DNA of 64,000 nt from Synechococcus sp. PROS-9-1 (GTDB lineage: Bacteria; Cyanobacteriota; Cyanobacteriia; PCC-6307; Cyanobiaceae): contig NZ_CP047961.1 in NCBI RefSeq assembly GCF_014279775.1, positions 682,001 to 746,000 on the forward strand, read 5' to 3'. A model generated the notes under the pieces. That model searched no databases. It had not been told where the DNA came from and saw nothing but the letters and a program-made list of their open reading frames with translations. Below, in pieces: positions 42,491 to 52,051 of this stretch. Both the position numbers and the translations under genes were made by a program. Numbering within the stretch: the first letter of the stretch is position 1; each line of letters starts with the position of its first letter.

Positions 42491-43132
42491 TTAAGAATTT
42501 TTTCTTTGATATTTTTTCACAGCTCCAGAAATTATTGCTAGTGCAAAAACTCCTAGTAGTGCGACGCCAAGCATTAATTTACCACCGCTAAAGACCCCAG
42601 CTCCTAATGCCACGATTGGTGGATCACTTAGCGCTACGCTAATGATGAGGGCTGGAGTAAATGTTTTCCACTTTGTCCCCCCAAGGCCAGCTGCATAACT
42701 CACAAAATCAAACAGACCTGTCATTAAAAGGCCTGTTAATAAAAATGGATTTCCTTCTATTTGTGCTTGATTAAAGCTTGCAATGCGTTTGCTTGCTTTC
42801 TCTCCTACGAGTGCCTGCACTGGTTTTTGCCCATAGCGTTTTGCCACAGCAAATGCGATCTGGCAAAAAACGACATCGGTGATAAAGATCGTGATCAGAC
42901 CTGTCTCAAACCCTAGGAGTGCTCCGGCAAGCAGTGAATACGCAGTGCTTGGTAGGGCTGGAAGGAGAATGCTGATCCCCCTAAGCGCCACAATCCCAAG
43001 CGGTGCCCATAGACCCATACCCTCAACCTGCGCGCGCAGGGGCTCGAGAGCATGGGTGTGGGCGAGATGGAGAACAACAATGGCCAGAGCAACAACAACG
43101 CTGACCCCAATGATTTTGCGTAGTCGCTGCAC
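42491..43132 (-). CDS. TVP38/TMEM64 (DedA-like) membrane protein
   Basis: A 213-residue protein with about five spans and the VTT-domain pattern: GIVALRGISILLPALPSTAY, then GALLGFETGLITIFITDVVF and FDFVSYAAGLGGTKWKTF. Members are linked to lipid scrambling or membrane homeostasis; precise role unknown. It converges on psaK. Confidence 0.8.
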   Translation of the reverse strand: MQRLRKIIGVSVVVALAIVVLHLAHTHALEPLRAQVEGMGLWAPLGIVALRGISILLPALPSTAYSLLAGALLGFETGLITIFITDVVFCQIAFAVAKRYGQKPVQALVGEKASKRIASFNQAQIEGNPFLLTGLLMTGLFDFVSYAAGLGGTKWKTFTPALIISVALSDPPIVALGAGVFSGGKLMLGVALLGVFALAIISGAVKKYQRKNS

Positions 43133-43500
43133 TTAGCCCTGATTGAATTTGATCGTTGCTTACTTTTGCACCATTTAATCGCTAGTGCCAATTCCCATTC
43201 GATGTGGAATGTGTTGTTACAGCTTCTTTGTTGGTATTTTCTTCTTTGTGTTTATAGCTTTTAAGTGATATTTAATTCATTAATGAAGACTTTTTCTATG
43301 GCTTTGGCTGTATTCATGTGCTCTTGATGGTCATAACACTGGTGCTGGATCCTCTTCTCCTTCTCGGCCATACCTTGCTGCTTGCGAACTTCACCAGTAC
43401 TTTCCACTGCTTCGTCGCGCTGATCCACAGCTTTTCTTTGGGATTGGCTTGATGTTGATTGCTTTGTCAGCGTTAACTTTCCGGCAAATGCCCGGTCCCT

Positions 43501-43680
43501 ATGGATTCGACTGATCTCGAAGTTGTGAATGTTCTGGTTTTCCAGCAGCTTCTGGAATCCGTTGAAAGCGAATCCTGGGCCGAGGCCGCCATGGCTCTTT
43601 ACAAGCTTTACGACATTGAGGCAGGCCAAACTTTTCTTGATCAAGACGACGTTGAGGACCAACAACTCTTGGCCGCTTGA
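43501..43680 (+). CDS. small acidic protein, 59 aa
   Basis: An ATG-started acidic helical protein (MDSTDLEVVNVLVFQQLLES; then EAAMALYKLYDIEAGQTFLD). It overlaps, on the opposite strand, a longer frame (43261-43665) that I judge weaker. Its stop lies seven bases from the convergent MFS remnant. No family recognised. Confidence 0.5.
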   Translation: MDSTDLEVVNVLVFQQLLESVESESWAEAAMALYKLYDIEAGQTFLDQDDVEDQQLLAA

Positions 43681-43686
43681 TCCCGC

Positions 43687-43935
43687 TCAGACCGTTTGTG
43701 CCTGAGCTTGCTTCAGTAAAGGTTTGAACGCCGTCTCTCTTGTGAAGAAGGCAGCCGTTACAAAGGTGCATAGACCACTGAGCCCCACCCAAACTCCCAG
43801 ATAGATGGGGTTTCCGCTGGCGCGAGCAATCAGCACGGCGGCAATCAACGGCGTTGTTCCACCAAACCAACCCTCGGCAAGGTTGTACGCCAAAGCTATC
43901 CCTGTACAGCGCACTTCTGCTGGCATGAGTTCCAC
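43687..43935 (-). pseudogene. C-terminal remnant of an MFS metabolite/H+ symporter (ProP-like)
   Basis: Only about 82 codons remain. MELMPAEVRCTGIALAYNLA and WFGGTTPLIAAVLIARASGN match the late MELFPAEVR..FGGTTP region of ProP/MHS-family symporters, followed by two spans. The preceding ten or so spans are missing; upstream DNA belongs to the 43997 gene's side. A truncated relic. Confidence 0.75.
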
Positions 43936-43996
43936 TTTGGACGACCGGTAAGTTTGAATTCACGTTGCTAAAGAGTGTTTAGTCTCCCTCACGCTG

Positions 43997-44284
43997 ATGT
44001 GCTTTCTGGCTGCTCTAGGCCTATTCGCTCCCAGGTTGATCCTAATTCTGCTCTGGTTTGTGAACGCGCCCTTTGTGCTCGGACCCTTCAGTGACTTACC
44101 TCTTCCTGATTTTGTTGCACCCTTGATTGGTTTGGTGATGTTGCCCACCACCACCTTGGGGTACTGCTGGGCTAGTGCTTCCTATGGCGGAATGAGTTCG
44201 TTCAGTGGGCTTTTAATCGTTGGTATTGGTTTATTAATTGATTTTGGTTTGATCGGCGGTGGGCGAGGAATTGCCCGTCGTTAA
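43997..44284 (+). CDS. membrane protein, 95 aa
   Basis: About three spans (FLAALGLFAPRLILILLWFV; FVAPLIGLVMLPTTTLGYCW; LLIVGIGLLIDFGLIGGG). The ATG at 43997 begins immediately with a span. Conserved-looking picocyanobacterial small membrane protein; no function assigned. Confidence 0.65.
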   Translation: MCFLAALGLFAPRLILILLWFVNAPFVLGPFSDLPLPDFVAPLIGLVMLPTTTLGYCWASASYGGMSSFSGLLIVGIGLLIDFGLIGGGRGIARR

Positions 44285-44303
44285 AAATGCGGCTTAAATT
44301 TAA

Positions 44304-44483
44304 TTAGGGAGAGCCCAATCCTTCAATGCAAATCGTACTGGCTTTGGGTTGCCATGCCTTGATCAATGTGGCGTTGGCTTCGCATTGCTCTCTCGACGTT
44401 TGTGGAACCTTCTCCAGTGCCGCAGTGGTGCGATGGGCTCCATAGGTGGCCCAGGTGATGATCAGCCAAGTGATTGGTTCCAT
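44304..44483 (-). CDS. 59-aa membrane-anchored protein with CEANATLIKAWQP motif
   Basis: The ATG at 44483 gives one span (MEPITWLIITWATYGAHRTT) followed by a polar part with two Cys (TSREQCEANATLIKAWQPKA, STICIEG). Such SREQCxxNA..WQP peptides look like a recurring small family in marine Synechococcus, as far as I recall. The same frame continues upstream without stop to 44558. Confidence 0.5.
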   Translation of the reverse strand: MEPITWLIITWATYGAHRTTAALEKVPQTSREQCEANATLIKAWQPKASTICIEGLGSP

Positions 44484-44558
44484 GAAGAGTGAAGCAAATT
44501 CACCTTCTAGCTTGGCGTCTAGTGCTGCCCAGATGTGGATTTCCTCTTTGTTTTTGGC

Positions 44559-44726
44559 TTACACAAGGATGTCATCTTCGATCAGCCAGCCTTTGAGGAT
44601 CAGTTCTGCTTTTTTTGGTTCAACGTTTGAGGCTGGTACATCAACCATCAAAAACACACCATTGCGGTTGCAATAAAGCCGTCTGAGTCCAATCACGTGA
44701 GCGGCTCCTGCTTGTGTTCTACCCAT
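44559..44726 (-). CDS. small hypothetical protein, 55 aa
   Basis: The ATG at 44726 gives MGRTQAGAAHVIGLRRLYCN, then FLMVDVPASNVEPKKAELIL and GWLIEDDILV before a TAA. It is in the same frame as the 59-aa gene downstream, with only 25 open codons between, so the two may have been one protein split by a nonsense change. No family recognised. Confidence 0.45.
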   Translation of the reverse strand: MGRTQAGAAHVIGLRRLYCNRNGVFLMVDVPASNVEPKKAELILKGWLIEDDILV

Positions 44727-44789
44727 GCTGTTGAGGGTTGCCTGAATCTTCAGTAGCGGCTGAGACGAAGTACGGATTGTTCGATTGAA

Positions 44790-45440
44790 TCAGCTGTCGC
44801 TGATGTCATGCAATCTGTCGATCAACAGGTCAACATCGGTTGCATTCCCACCATCCTCAGCCCAGGCTTCGGGATGAATCCTGTCCTGTATTTGTTGATT
44901 CAGTCGCGTTGCGTTGCGCAGATTGAGCAGGGTTTGGTTGCTGGCTATCTGGGTTGTTGTGGTTTCACGCGTTGGCGTTGCCTGCTGGTCTCCGATCAAG
45001 TGGCAAGCGATCCGTCTCGTGCTTCCGAGCTGGCGATGCTCCCAGAGATACACCGCTTGCCAAGTGCCCAGCAGCAAGCGACCGTTTTGAACGCTGAGCG
45101 TCATCGTCTGACTGGTGAGTGCCGTTCGGATGTGCGCAGGCATGTCGTCATCTCCTTCATCGTCATGGAGATAACGGCGACGTTGGCCTTGAGCATCCAC
45201 TGGTCCTCTCCCATCCTGTGGCACGACAGCCTCCATCCAGGCGGCTAAATCACTGAGGACGCGTGGATCTGCGTTTTCGTTGATCGTGATGCTGCAGCTG
45301 GTGTGCAGACAGGTGAGGTGCAACACCCCTTGCTCGATCTCCTTGGTCCCGAGCCAGGTTTCAATCCGCTCATTCAGTCGGGTGAACCCTTTCCCTTTGG
45401 TTTGGATCTCGAGTTGAGTCAAGGTCTGTGCAAGGGCCAT
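44790..45440 (-). CDS. YjbQ family protein (UPF0047) with C-terminal extension
   Basis: A 216-residue protein. The first about 140 residues match YjbQ: GVLHLTCLHTSCSITINENA, GRLLLGTWQAVYLWEHR with its conserved His positions. YjbQ proteins are described as secondary thiamine-phosphate synthases; their main role is unclear. The last 75 residues are an added helical segment (LLNLRNATRLNQQIQDRI). The ATG at 45440 is preferred over the GTG before it. Confidence 0.85.
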   Translation of the reverse strand: MALAQTLTQLEIQTKGKGFTRLNERIETWLGTKEIEQGVLHLTCLHTSCSITINENADPRVLSDLAAWMEAVVPQDGRGPVDAQGQRRRYLHDDEGDDDMPAHIRTALTSQTMTLSVQNGRLLLGTWQAVYLWEHRQLGSTRRIACHLIGDQQATPTRETTTTQIASNQTLLNLRNATRLNQQIQDRIHPEAWAEDGGNATDVDLLIDRLHDISDS

Positions 45441-45460
45441 CACAGCACGTCCAGAGATAT

Positions 45461-46219
45461 CTACGGTTTAGCTGTGTTGACTCTGTCTTGGCTTTCAGCG
45501 TGCGTTTCTAGCTTGAAAGGTTCTCCAGGTACTGGGATCACAACGCGTGGATCATGCTGCTCTTTGATCTCCGCCCCACTCAGGAGGGCACTGATCAATC
45601 CGGTGAAGGTCACATCTCCGCCGGTTGTACTTGCCAGCACCGTGCGGGGAGTGAAGCGTTGAATCAAGTCTGGAAGCACGCTGGCACCAGTAATGAAGTC
45701 ACCGGCCAGTGGTAACCCAAGGTCGACCACCGGAGTAATCACGGTGTCGACAGGACGGGAGGCCAGCTTTGGATCGAGAACTCCGTGGGGCTCGAGATAG
45801 AGAGACCCACCGGCCCAATCAAGGAGATATCCGTTTTCCACATTGGGAACCGCCGCTCCTGCTGTGGCCTCGATACTCAGAGCTTTAACGGTGCAGGTCT
45901 CACCAGGCTTGAGGGTTTCAATGTGTTCAAAACCCAAGCGAGCCACCACTTTTGCGGCGGCTGTTGAGCCCACCACCGGGAGGTTGCGCGGCAGCAGTTT
46001 CAAGCTGGGTTGGTGGGAATGATCCGCTAATCCTTGCGTTAGGAGGAGAAGGTCAAGATTCTCCGGAACAGGCCAAGGGTGCGGTAGTTCACCGCGCAAC
46101 ATCCAGGCGCCAGGTGGGAACACCAAGGGGCCACTGAGCCAGGGGTCGACCAGCACTCGACAATCAGCGATTTCCAAAAGCCAGCCATTGGCCCCGAAAT
46201 ACGTTGCTTGAGGCCTCAT
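45461..46219 (-). CDS. metallo-beta-lactamase-fold hydrolase
   Basis: A 252-residue protein of the UlaG/YycJ-like MBL superfamily: start YFGANGWLLEIADCRVLVDP, LLLTQGLADHSHQPSLKLLP (a variant HxHxDH region that retains only D-H-S-H), later EPHGVLDP. The reduced metal motif means activity is uncertain. Its ATG overlaps the stop of the small membrane gene upstream. Confidence 0.75.
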   Translation of the reverse strand: MRPQATYFGANGWLLEIADCRVLVDPWLSGPLVFPPGAWMLRGELPHPWPVPENLDLLLLTQGLADHSHQPSLKLLPRNLPVVGSTAAAKVVARLGFEHIETLKPGETCTVKALSIEATAGAAVPNVENGYLLDWAGGSLYLEPHGVLDPKLASRPVDTVITPVVDLGLPLAGDFITGASVLPDLIQRFTPRTVLASTTGGDVTFTGLISALLSGAEIKEQHDPRVVIPVPGEPFKLETHAESQDRVNTAKP

Positions 46220-46344
46220 GACTGCTCTGTGGGTGGGGTCTGAAGTGATTCGTCAAGGCCAAGATCGATCTCGCCGATCCAAGCCACCATGGCCAAAAGG
46301 GCAAGAACGGAGCCGATTAGTGGAACCAAACGGCGCGCTTTCAT
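46216..46344 (-). CDS. single-span membrane protein, 42 aa
   Basis: The ATG at 46344 opens MKARRLVPLIGSVLALLAMV, one span, then an acidic tail (GEIDLGLDESLQTPPTEQS). The stop overlaps the MBL gene start (ATGA), which supports translation. Function unknown. Confidence 0.6.
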   Translation of the reverse strand: MKARRLVPLIGSVLALLAMVAWIGEIDLGLDESLQTPPTEQS

Positions 46345-46396
46345 GAATGCTTCGTGAGTGACTGAACCGTAGAAGGGCGGTGGCCTGTCCCGCGAG

Positions 46397-47269
46397 TTAG
46401 GCGAGAACGGCCAAAGCAATGCCGCTCACGGCCAGGAGTGATGCACACACTCCGGCTGCTCGTGGATGGTCGCCTTCCGGTCCAGCCACCAACAAAGCCA
46501 TCACTGGGGCTGTGCTTAGAACCGTGATGCCGATGCCAAGTGGTAATTGCTTCAACACCACTTGCTGCAACACAATCCCCACATTGGTGCCGAGCAGGGT
46601 GGCTAACAGAACTCTTGGCCAGCGCCTGTGGTTTGGATGAGGCTTGGGAAACAACATGCGGATCCGAAGCCATGGCAGCAGGAGTAGCAGCCCTCCCAAC
46701 AGGCGAGTGGCTGCGCTTTGCCATGCCGTTAAATCTGTGCTGATTAAAACGCTGCGGGATAGGGCTGCTCCGCTCACTCCACACAACACGGCGAGTAGGG
46801 CAAACAGAATCCCTTGCCATTGCACGTTGCGACCGCGGTCCCGCTCGCGCGTGCCGTCCGGGGGACTCTGACGCGCCACAAGCAAAACCGAGACAGACAC
46901 CATCGCAGCGCCTAGCCAAGCTTGTCCTTCTATCCTTTCGCCCATCACGACAAGGCCGCCGAGGGCTGCGATCAAGGGTGCAAGCGACTCAAGCGTGAGG
47001 GTGCGTCTTGTGCCAAGACGACGCAGGGCTGCCAGATAAAAGCTGTCTCCTAAGGAGATGCCGAGCCCACCGCTGATCAACAGCCAGAGCAGTGCTTGGC
47101 TCTCTTGTGTCCATGGCAGGAACAAGAGCACCGGAAGCAATAAGGCACAGGCGATCGCGTTCTTGAGCCCGTTCAGTTCGAGCGCCGTGAGTGAGGTGGA
47201 GAGTCCACGCCAGATGCTGCTGGCCAGGGTCCAAGCCAGCGCTGCGACCAACCCCGCGATCACGCCCAT
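46397..47269 (-). CDS. EamA / DMT superfamily permease
   Basis: A 290-residue membrane protein with ten predicted spans in two EamA repeats (first ending around LGAAMVSVSVLLVA, second beginning GILFALLAVLCGVSGAALSR). Drug/metabolite transporters of this type export amino acids or nucleosides; substrate unknown. Its stop is 52 bases upstream of the small gene's ATG. Confidence 0.85.
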   Translation of the reverse strand: MGVIAGLVAALAWTLASSIWRGLSTSLTALELNGLKNAIACALLLPVLLFLPWTQESQALLWLLISGGLGISLGDSFYLAALRRLGTRRTLTLESLAPLIAALGGLVVMGERIEGQAWLGAAMVSVSVLLVARQSPPDGTRERDRGRNVQWQGILFALLAVLCGVSGAALSRSVLISTDLTAWQSAATRLLGGLLLLLPWLRIRMLFPKPHPNHRRWPRVLLATLLGTNVGIVLQQVVLKQLPLGIGITVLSTAPVMALLVAGPEGDHPRAAGVCASLLAVSGIALAVLA

Positions 47270-47274
47270 TTATT

Positions 47275-47529
47275 TCATGACCAATAGGGGTCTGTGGCGA
47301 ATTCCACGGAGAGGGATCCAGAGGTTGATGCAGGCACCGTGCTGATGCAGGCACGCACGACCTGACCATTCACTTCGATTTCGCAGGCGCCACAACTCCC
47401 CCCTAAGCAACCCGTTGGAATGTGGACTCCTGCCGCTTGAGCAGCCCCGAGCCAGTCATCACCTTTGGAGCAATGGCTTTGGCTTCCGTTTGGCCATTGG
47501 ATCGTGATGGCGGACTGTTTGTTCTCCAT
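47275..47529 (-). CDS. 2Fe-2S ferredoxin
   Basis: An 84-residue plant-type ferredoxin with the cluster motif C-x4-C-x2-C (GCLGGSCGACEIEVNGQVV) and the fourth Cys in RACISTV. It is shorter and more basic than photosynthetic PetF, so a specialised electron carrier is likely. It starts downstream of cobQ on the same strand and may be co-transcribed with the permease that follows. Confidence 0.88.
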   Translation of the reverse strand: MENKQSAITIQWPNGSQSHCSKGDDWLGAAQAAGVHIPTGCLGGSCGACEIEVNGQVVRACISTVPASTSGSLSVEFATDPYWS

Positions 47530-47625
47530 CGCTGGGTTACAGGCAAAACCGCACCCCTTTGCGGATGCAGAGCGCCCTGTTTGATTGTTGAAATCACCTT
47601 AACGAGCCTTTGAAACAACAAGGTT

Positions 47626-49152
47626 TCAAGCTTTTGTGCTGCTGCTGAGTAGGGGCTCGATGTTGATGTGTTGCTCGAAGGCATCAGCGAGACGATCGAG
47701 TAGAGCTTCCCGCTGCCGGCTGTGGTGCGGTTGTTGTTCACTGAGCGGTGGCAATCCCTTGCCTGCTCTCAACTGATTCAGCCAGCGTCGCCGCCAAGGG
47801 CCACTTTCAAACACCCCATGCAGATAGGTGCCTGCCACAAGACCTCCTAGCTCGCCGATGGGACTCACCCAGCCAAGCTCTGCATCAAGGCACAACGGTT
47901 GGCACGTTTCAGATGCTGTGGTGGCGGTGCGGCCGTGGTGGAGCTCAAATCCTTCGAGTTTTAGAGCGGAGCTTCCATCTGGCCATCGGGCCACACTGCT
48001 GCGCTGCCGTAGCGCCTTGTCTGCGGAAAACACGGTACGAAGCGGCAGAAGGCCTAGGCCTTCATGCCTGTTGTTGACGGATGGGGCACCGCCTTCCAGA
48101 CCCTCCGGATCGCATAGCTCCTCTCCCAGCATTTGCATGCCACCGCAGATGCCAAACACATGGCCACCGCCTCTGCTGTAGGCCTGTAATTCGGCACTTA
48201 GTCCACTTCTGTGAATGGCGGAAAGGTCACGGAGGGTTTGTTTGCTGCCTGGGATCACAACGGCATCTGGCCAGCCCAGTTCCTCGCCCGGGGCGACCCA
48301 GCGCAACTGAACCGTGGGTTCGGCTTCTAGTGGATCGAGATCAGAGAAGTTGCTCAGGGACGGCAGCTTGAGCACAACAATCTCGAGTTCGGCGCTGCGT
48401 TTGCGCCCGCGTCGTTCGAGGAGGTCGAGGGAATCCTCCGGTGGGAACAGCTCATCTAGCCATGGCATCACTCCCAACACCGGGACACCTGTATGGGCCT
48501 CAAGCCAGCGTTGACCCTCATCAAACAGTTCACGCCGGCCGCGAAAACGATTGATCAACAGCCCTTTGATGAGAGGGCGCTCCACCGGGCGGAGCAGGTT
48601 CAGCGTGCCCACGATTTGCGCGAACACTCCTCCCCTTTCAATGTCTGCGACCAGAACACAGTGAGCTCTTAAATATTGAGCAAGGCGCAGGTTGGTGAGA
48701 TCACGCCGTTGAAGATTCACCTCCACCGGGCTTCCAGCTCCCTCGAGCACGAGGCGACCGCCTGGATGACTGCTCTGCAATGCCTCTAAGCCCTCACGAA
48801 TCGCCTTCCAGCCGGGTTTGAACCAGTCGCGGTAGTAGTGCTCAGCGCGAGCGGATCCCACACTCTGGCCGAGGTGAATGAGCTCACTGGTGGAATCGCC
48901 CTGAGGTTTGAGCAACACGGGGTTCATCGCGCAGACAGGCTCCAACCCAGCAGCCCATGCCTGAAGAGCTTGGGAGTAGGCCATCTCACCACCGGTTGGA
49001 TCGACCCAGGCGTTGTTGCTCATGTTCTGCCCTTTGAACGGCAGCGGCGTTTCTCCTCTGCGACGCAGAACCCTGCAGAGCGCAGCAGTCATCAGCGATT
49101 TTCCGGCACCGCTGGAGGTGCCCAGCACCATGAGAGCAGGGGGAGTACTCAC
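47626..49152 (-). CDS. cobQ: cobyric acid synthase
   Basis: A 508-residue ATP-dependent amidotransferase that amidates four corrin side chains in cobalamin synthesis. The N-terminal P-loop-like domain starts [20 protein letters not shown] and has [12 protein letters not shown]; the C-terminal glutamine amidotransferase has the nucleophilic Cys in [14 protein letters not shown] and the His in [12 protein letters not shown] start, overlapping the stop of the next gene upstream by four bases. Confidence 0.93.
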   Translation of the reverse strand: MSTPPALMVLGTSSGAGKSLMTAALCRVLRRRGETPLPFKGQNMSNNAWVDPTGGEMAYSQALQAWAAGLEPVCAMNPVLLKPQGDSTSELIHLGQSVGSARAEHYYRDWFKPGWKAIREGLEALQSSHPGGRLVLEGAGSPVEVNLQRRDLTNLRLAQYLRAHCVLVADIERGGVFAQIVGTLNLLRPVERPLIKGLLINRFRGRRELFDEGQRWLEAHTGVPVLGVMPWLDELFPPEDSLDLLERRGRKRSAELEIVVLKLPSLSNFSDLDPLEAEPTVQLRWVAPGEELGWPDAVVIPGSKQTLRDLSAIHRSGLSAELQAYSRGGGHVFGICGGMQMLGEELCDPEGLEGGAPSVNNRHEGLGLLPLRTVFSADKALRQRSSVARWPDGSSALKLEGFELHHGRTATTASETCQPLCLDAELGWVSPIGELGGLVAGTYLHGVFESGPWRRRWLNQLRAGKGLPPLSEQQPHHSRQREALLDRLADAFEQHINIEPLLSSSTKA

Positions 49153-49550
49153 AGGCGTGGCCGATGTCGGCGTAGCCAGTGATGCACGATTTGAAGGGCG
49201 TCTGCCGTTGGGATTTCACCCTGCCAACCATCGAGGAGGTCTCGTCCCATCGGAGTGAGGCGCACCCGTTCGGTTAGCCCTTGGCCATCCACTTCCCGAC
49301 GCAGCACTCCCACTTGGATCAACCAGATCAGGTCATCCTCTGTGCTCGAGCGAGAGAGAGGCTTGCGGCTGATGGCCATCCAGTTCTTTTGGCTGCTGAG
49401 CTGTGTGCTGCTTAAGGCTTCGTGTTCCAGTTCGTCATAAAAGGCGCGGCGAAACGGCAAACAGCGCATGGCCTGCTGCGCCCGTTGTAAGGCTCGTGCC
49501 GATACCAGGGTGGTGGATGAGGTCAACGACCTTGCTGCTTCGTGACTCAT
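49149..49550 (-). CDS. Npun_F0494-like conserved cyanobacterial protein
   Basis: A 133-residue protein with [20 protein letters not shown] and the very conserved-looking [21 protein letters not shown] recall this pattern from the Npun_F0494 family, a winged-helix-like cyanobacterial protein of unknown function. Coupled to cobQ by a four-base overlap. Confidence 0.7.
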   Translation of the reverse strand: MSHEAARSLTSSTTLVSARALQRAQQAMRCLPFRRAFYDELEHEALSSTQLSSQKNWMAISRKPLSRSSTEDDLIWLIQVGVLRREVDGQGLTERVRLTPMGRDLLDGWQGEIPTADALQIVHHWLRRHRPRL

Positions 49551-49608
49551 TCTCCTCCCGCTTCCCCCCGAGCGTGTCTGTGACCACCATCAAACTGAAG
49601 GACGTTGC

Positions 49609-50220
49609 GTGTTTGTTGTGTTGCTGTTGGCATCCGCGTCTCCAGCCAGGCGCCGTTTATTGGAGCAAGCTCAGATTGATCATCAGGTGATGGTGAGCGG
49701 AGTGGATGAAGATCAGATTCAGCACTCTGATCCAGCCCAGTTGGTGCAGTTGTTGGCTGAGGCCAAGGCATCAGCGGTAAAGCTCAAAGTTGATCAGAGC
49801 GCGGAGCTCACCCCATCAATCAAGGCCGTGCTCGGTTGTGATTCGGTGCTCGCGTTTGAGGGCGAAGTGTTTGGCAAGCCAAGGGATGAGGCAGAGGCCA
49901 TCGCGCGCTGGCAACGGATGCGCGGGAGGTGGGCTGAATTGCATACCGGGCACTGTTTAATGCCACCATCATTTGCACTTTCAAGAGAAGGTGGAGCCGC
50001 TGAGATGCAGCGCACGTGTGTCACGACCCGTGTGCTGTTTGCCGATCTCACGGATGCGGAAGTGAAGGCTTACGTCGCCTCAGGCGAACCTTTGCAGTGT
50101 GCTGGAGGTTTTGCGCTTGAAGGACGCGGCGGCTGCTGTGTGGAGCAACTCCATGGCTGCTATTCGAATGTGATCGGCCTTAGCTTGCCGCTGCTCCGAC
50201 GTTGGCTTCCGCTCTGCTAG
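49609..50220 (+). CDS. maf: Maf family nucleoside triphosphate pyrophosphatase
   Basis: A 203-residue house-cleaning enzyme that hydrolyses modified or canonical dTTP/UTP. It has the N-terminal [17 protein letters not shown], the acid in [19 protein letters not shown], and the C-terminal [23 protein letters not shown] start; a TTG or GTG a few codons downstream would fit equally well. Confidence 0.88.
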   Translation: MFVVLLLASASPARRRLLEQAQIDHQVMVSGVDEDQIQHSDPAQLVQLLAEAKASAVKLKVDQSAELTPSIKAVLGCDSVLAFEGEVFGKPRDEAEAIARWQRMRGRWAELHTGHCLMPPSFALSREGGAAEMQRTCVTTRVLFADLTDAEVKAYVASGEPLQCAGGFALEGRGGCCVEQLHGCYSNVIGLSLPLLRRWLPLC

Positions 50221-50282
50221 TGCCGTTGTCATTGCCCTCTGGTTGTAGCTAATTCAAAGACAGTTCTTGCGTCGCGCGCATC

Positions 50283-50537
50283 ATGACCCGTCTGCTTTTC
50301 CGCTGCTTTTCATTGATGATCGTGACGGCTGGAGTGGTTCCTGCGTTTGCCTTTGAACCCCTTCAAAAATCCTTTGATCCAACGCCTCAAGAAGCATCCA
50401 GTGAGCTCAGTGTTGAGGACGTGAATTTCTCCTCTGACGAGCTGAGGCAGGCGGAATCCTTAACGGTGACTCCAGCAGCTCCTGGAGAAAAAGGCCGTGC
50501 TCCGAAGGGATATTCTTTGTTGGATGTTGGTTTTTGA
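50283..50537 (+). CDS. small exported protein, 84 aa
   Basis: A signal peptide (LLFRCFSLMIVTAGVVPAFA-F) precedes an acidic, Ser/Glu-rich mature region with no Cys (SSELSVEDVNFSSDELRQAE) and a basic end. Probably periplasmic. It converges on the psbC terminator. Function unknown. Confidence 0.6.
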   Translation: MTRLLFRCFSLMIVTAGVVPAFAFEPLQKSFDPTPQEASSELSVEDVNFSSDELRQAESLTVTPAAPGEKGRAPKGYSLLDVGF

Positions 50538-50611
50538 GCCTGTATCAGTGAAAACGATGAGCCTCTTTCTGTTGGGGTTGAGTGCTGACTTATATCGCTG
50601 CGCTTGGCCAA

Positions 50612-50640
50612 TAAAAAACCCTCACCTTGCGGCGAGGGTT
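50612..50640 (-). terminator. terminator of psbD-psbC
   Basis: On the minus strand AACCCTCGCC pairs with GGTGAGGGTT (one mismatch) and is followed by TTTTTTAT. It lies 23 bases after the psbC stop. Confidence 0.85.
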
Positions 50641-50662
50641 GAGACACGTGATCAGTAAATGA

Positions 50663-52051
50663 TCAGTCGAGGTCAGGCATAGCCAAGGTGGGCTCTGCTT
50701 GACGATCGATTCCTTTTTCGAAACCAGCAGCGGCAGCGCGGGCGCGGCCTGCATGCCAGAGGTGACCAACAAGGAAGAAGAAGGCAAGGATGAACTGCGT
50801 CGCGGCAAGCCACTGACGGATGTTCACGAAGTTCACCGAGTTGGGCTCGGTGATGATGCCTCCAACGGAGTTGATCGACGCGTTAGGAGCGTGGGTCATG
50901 TATTCAGCGGCGCGGCGAACCTGCCAAGGCTGAATATCGTTCTGAAGCTTGTCGAGGCTGAGGCCGTTGGGTCCACGAAGGGGCTCCAACCAAGGACCAC
51001 GGAAGTCCCAGAAACGCATCGTTTCACCACCAAAGATGATCTCACCAGTTGGTGAACGCATCAGGTACTTACCAAGACCCGTTGGGCCCATGGCCGAACC
51101 GATGTTGGCGCCCATGCGTTGGTCACGCACGAGGAAGGTGAAACTTTGGGCCTGGGAGGATTCGGCGTTGGTCGGGCCGTAAAACTCCGAGGGGTAAGCG
51201 GTGTTGTTGAACCAGATGAAGGCAGAGCAGATGAAGCTCATGAAGCTCAGAGCTCCAAGGCTGTAGCTCAGGTAGGCCTCACCATTCCAGATGAAGGCGC
51301 GTCGCACCCAGCCGAAAGGCTTGGTGATCACGTGCCAGATTCCACCGAAAATGCAGGTCAAACCAAGCCAGATGTGGCCACCGATGATGTCCTCCATGGA
51401 GTTCACACCGATGATCCAGCCTTCGCCACCAAAAGGTGCCCGGAACAGATATCCGAAGATCACACCGGGGTCGAGGGTGGGGTTCGTGATTAAACGAACG
51501 TCTCCACCACCTGGAGCCCAGGTGTCATAAACGCCACCAAAGAACATGGCCTTGAAGACCAGGAGCAGGCAGCCAACACCCAGAAGGATGAGGTGATAAC
51601 CAATGATGTTGGTCATCTGGTTTTTGTCGCGCCAATCCTGGGAGAAGAAAGTGGAGTAGTTCTCCAAAATCTCTGGACCACGAAGAGCGTGATACAGGCC
51701 GCCGAGTCCAAGCACGGCAGAACTGATCAGGTGCAGAACACCAACAACAAAGAAGGGGTAGAGGTTGGTGACCTCTCCGCCAGGACCAACGCCATAGCCA
51801 AGCGTGGCCACGTGTGGGAACAGGATCAAGCCCTGCTCATACATCGGCTTATCGAAGGTGAAGTGACTCACCTCGAACAGCATCATGGCGCCAGCCCAGA
51901 ACACCATCAGACCAGCGTGGGCCACGTGGGCACCTAGCAGTCGGCCAGACAGGTTGATGAGACGAGCATTACCAGCCCACCAGGCAAAGCCGGTGGAGTC
52001 GAGGTCTTTACCGCCAGTGGCGATAAGACCGGAATTAAAGGGCGTTTCCAC
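50663..52051 (-). CDS. psbC: photosystem II CP43 protein
   Basis: A 462-residue, six-span chlorophyll-binding inner antenna of PSII. It begins [20 protein letters not shown] at the GTG at 52051, the standard cyanobacterial start inside the psbD end (17-base overlap). It includes [20 protein letters not shown] and [20 protein letters not shown], the large lumenal loop bearing the Mn-cluster-ligand region. The upstream extension to 52129 is psbD sequence in another frame. Confidence 0.97.
   Translation of the reverse strand: METPFNSGLIATGGKDLDSTGFAWWAGNARLINLSGRLLGAHVAHAGLMVFWAGAMMLFEVSHFTFDKPMYEQGLILFPHVATLGYGVGPGGEVTNLYPFFVVGVLHLISSAVLGLGGLYHALRGPEILENYSTFFSQDWRDKNQMTNIIGYHLILLGVGCLLLVFKAMFFGGVYDTWAPGGGDVRLITNPTLDPGVIFGYLFRAPFGGEGWIIGVNSMEDIIGGHIWLGLTCIFGGIWHVITKPFGWVRRAFIWNGEAYLSYSLGALSFMSFICSAFIWFNNTAYPSEFYGPTNAESSQAQSFTFLVRDQRMGANIGSAMGPTGLGKYLMRSPTGEIIFGGETMRFWDFRGPWLEPLRGPNGLSLDKLQNDIQPWQVRRAAEYMTHAPNASINSVGGIITEPNSVNFVNIRQWLAATQFILAFFFLVGHLWHAGRARAAAAGFEKGIDRQAEPTLAMPDLD

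Noticed and set aside
43261-43665. 134-aa minus-strand ORF
   Set aside because: It runs antisense through the more plausible 59-aa gene and has no good start near its hydrophilic C-terminal half. The last 80 residues could still be a separate small gene.
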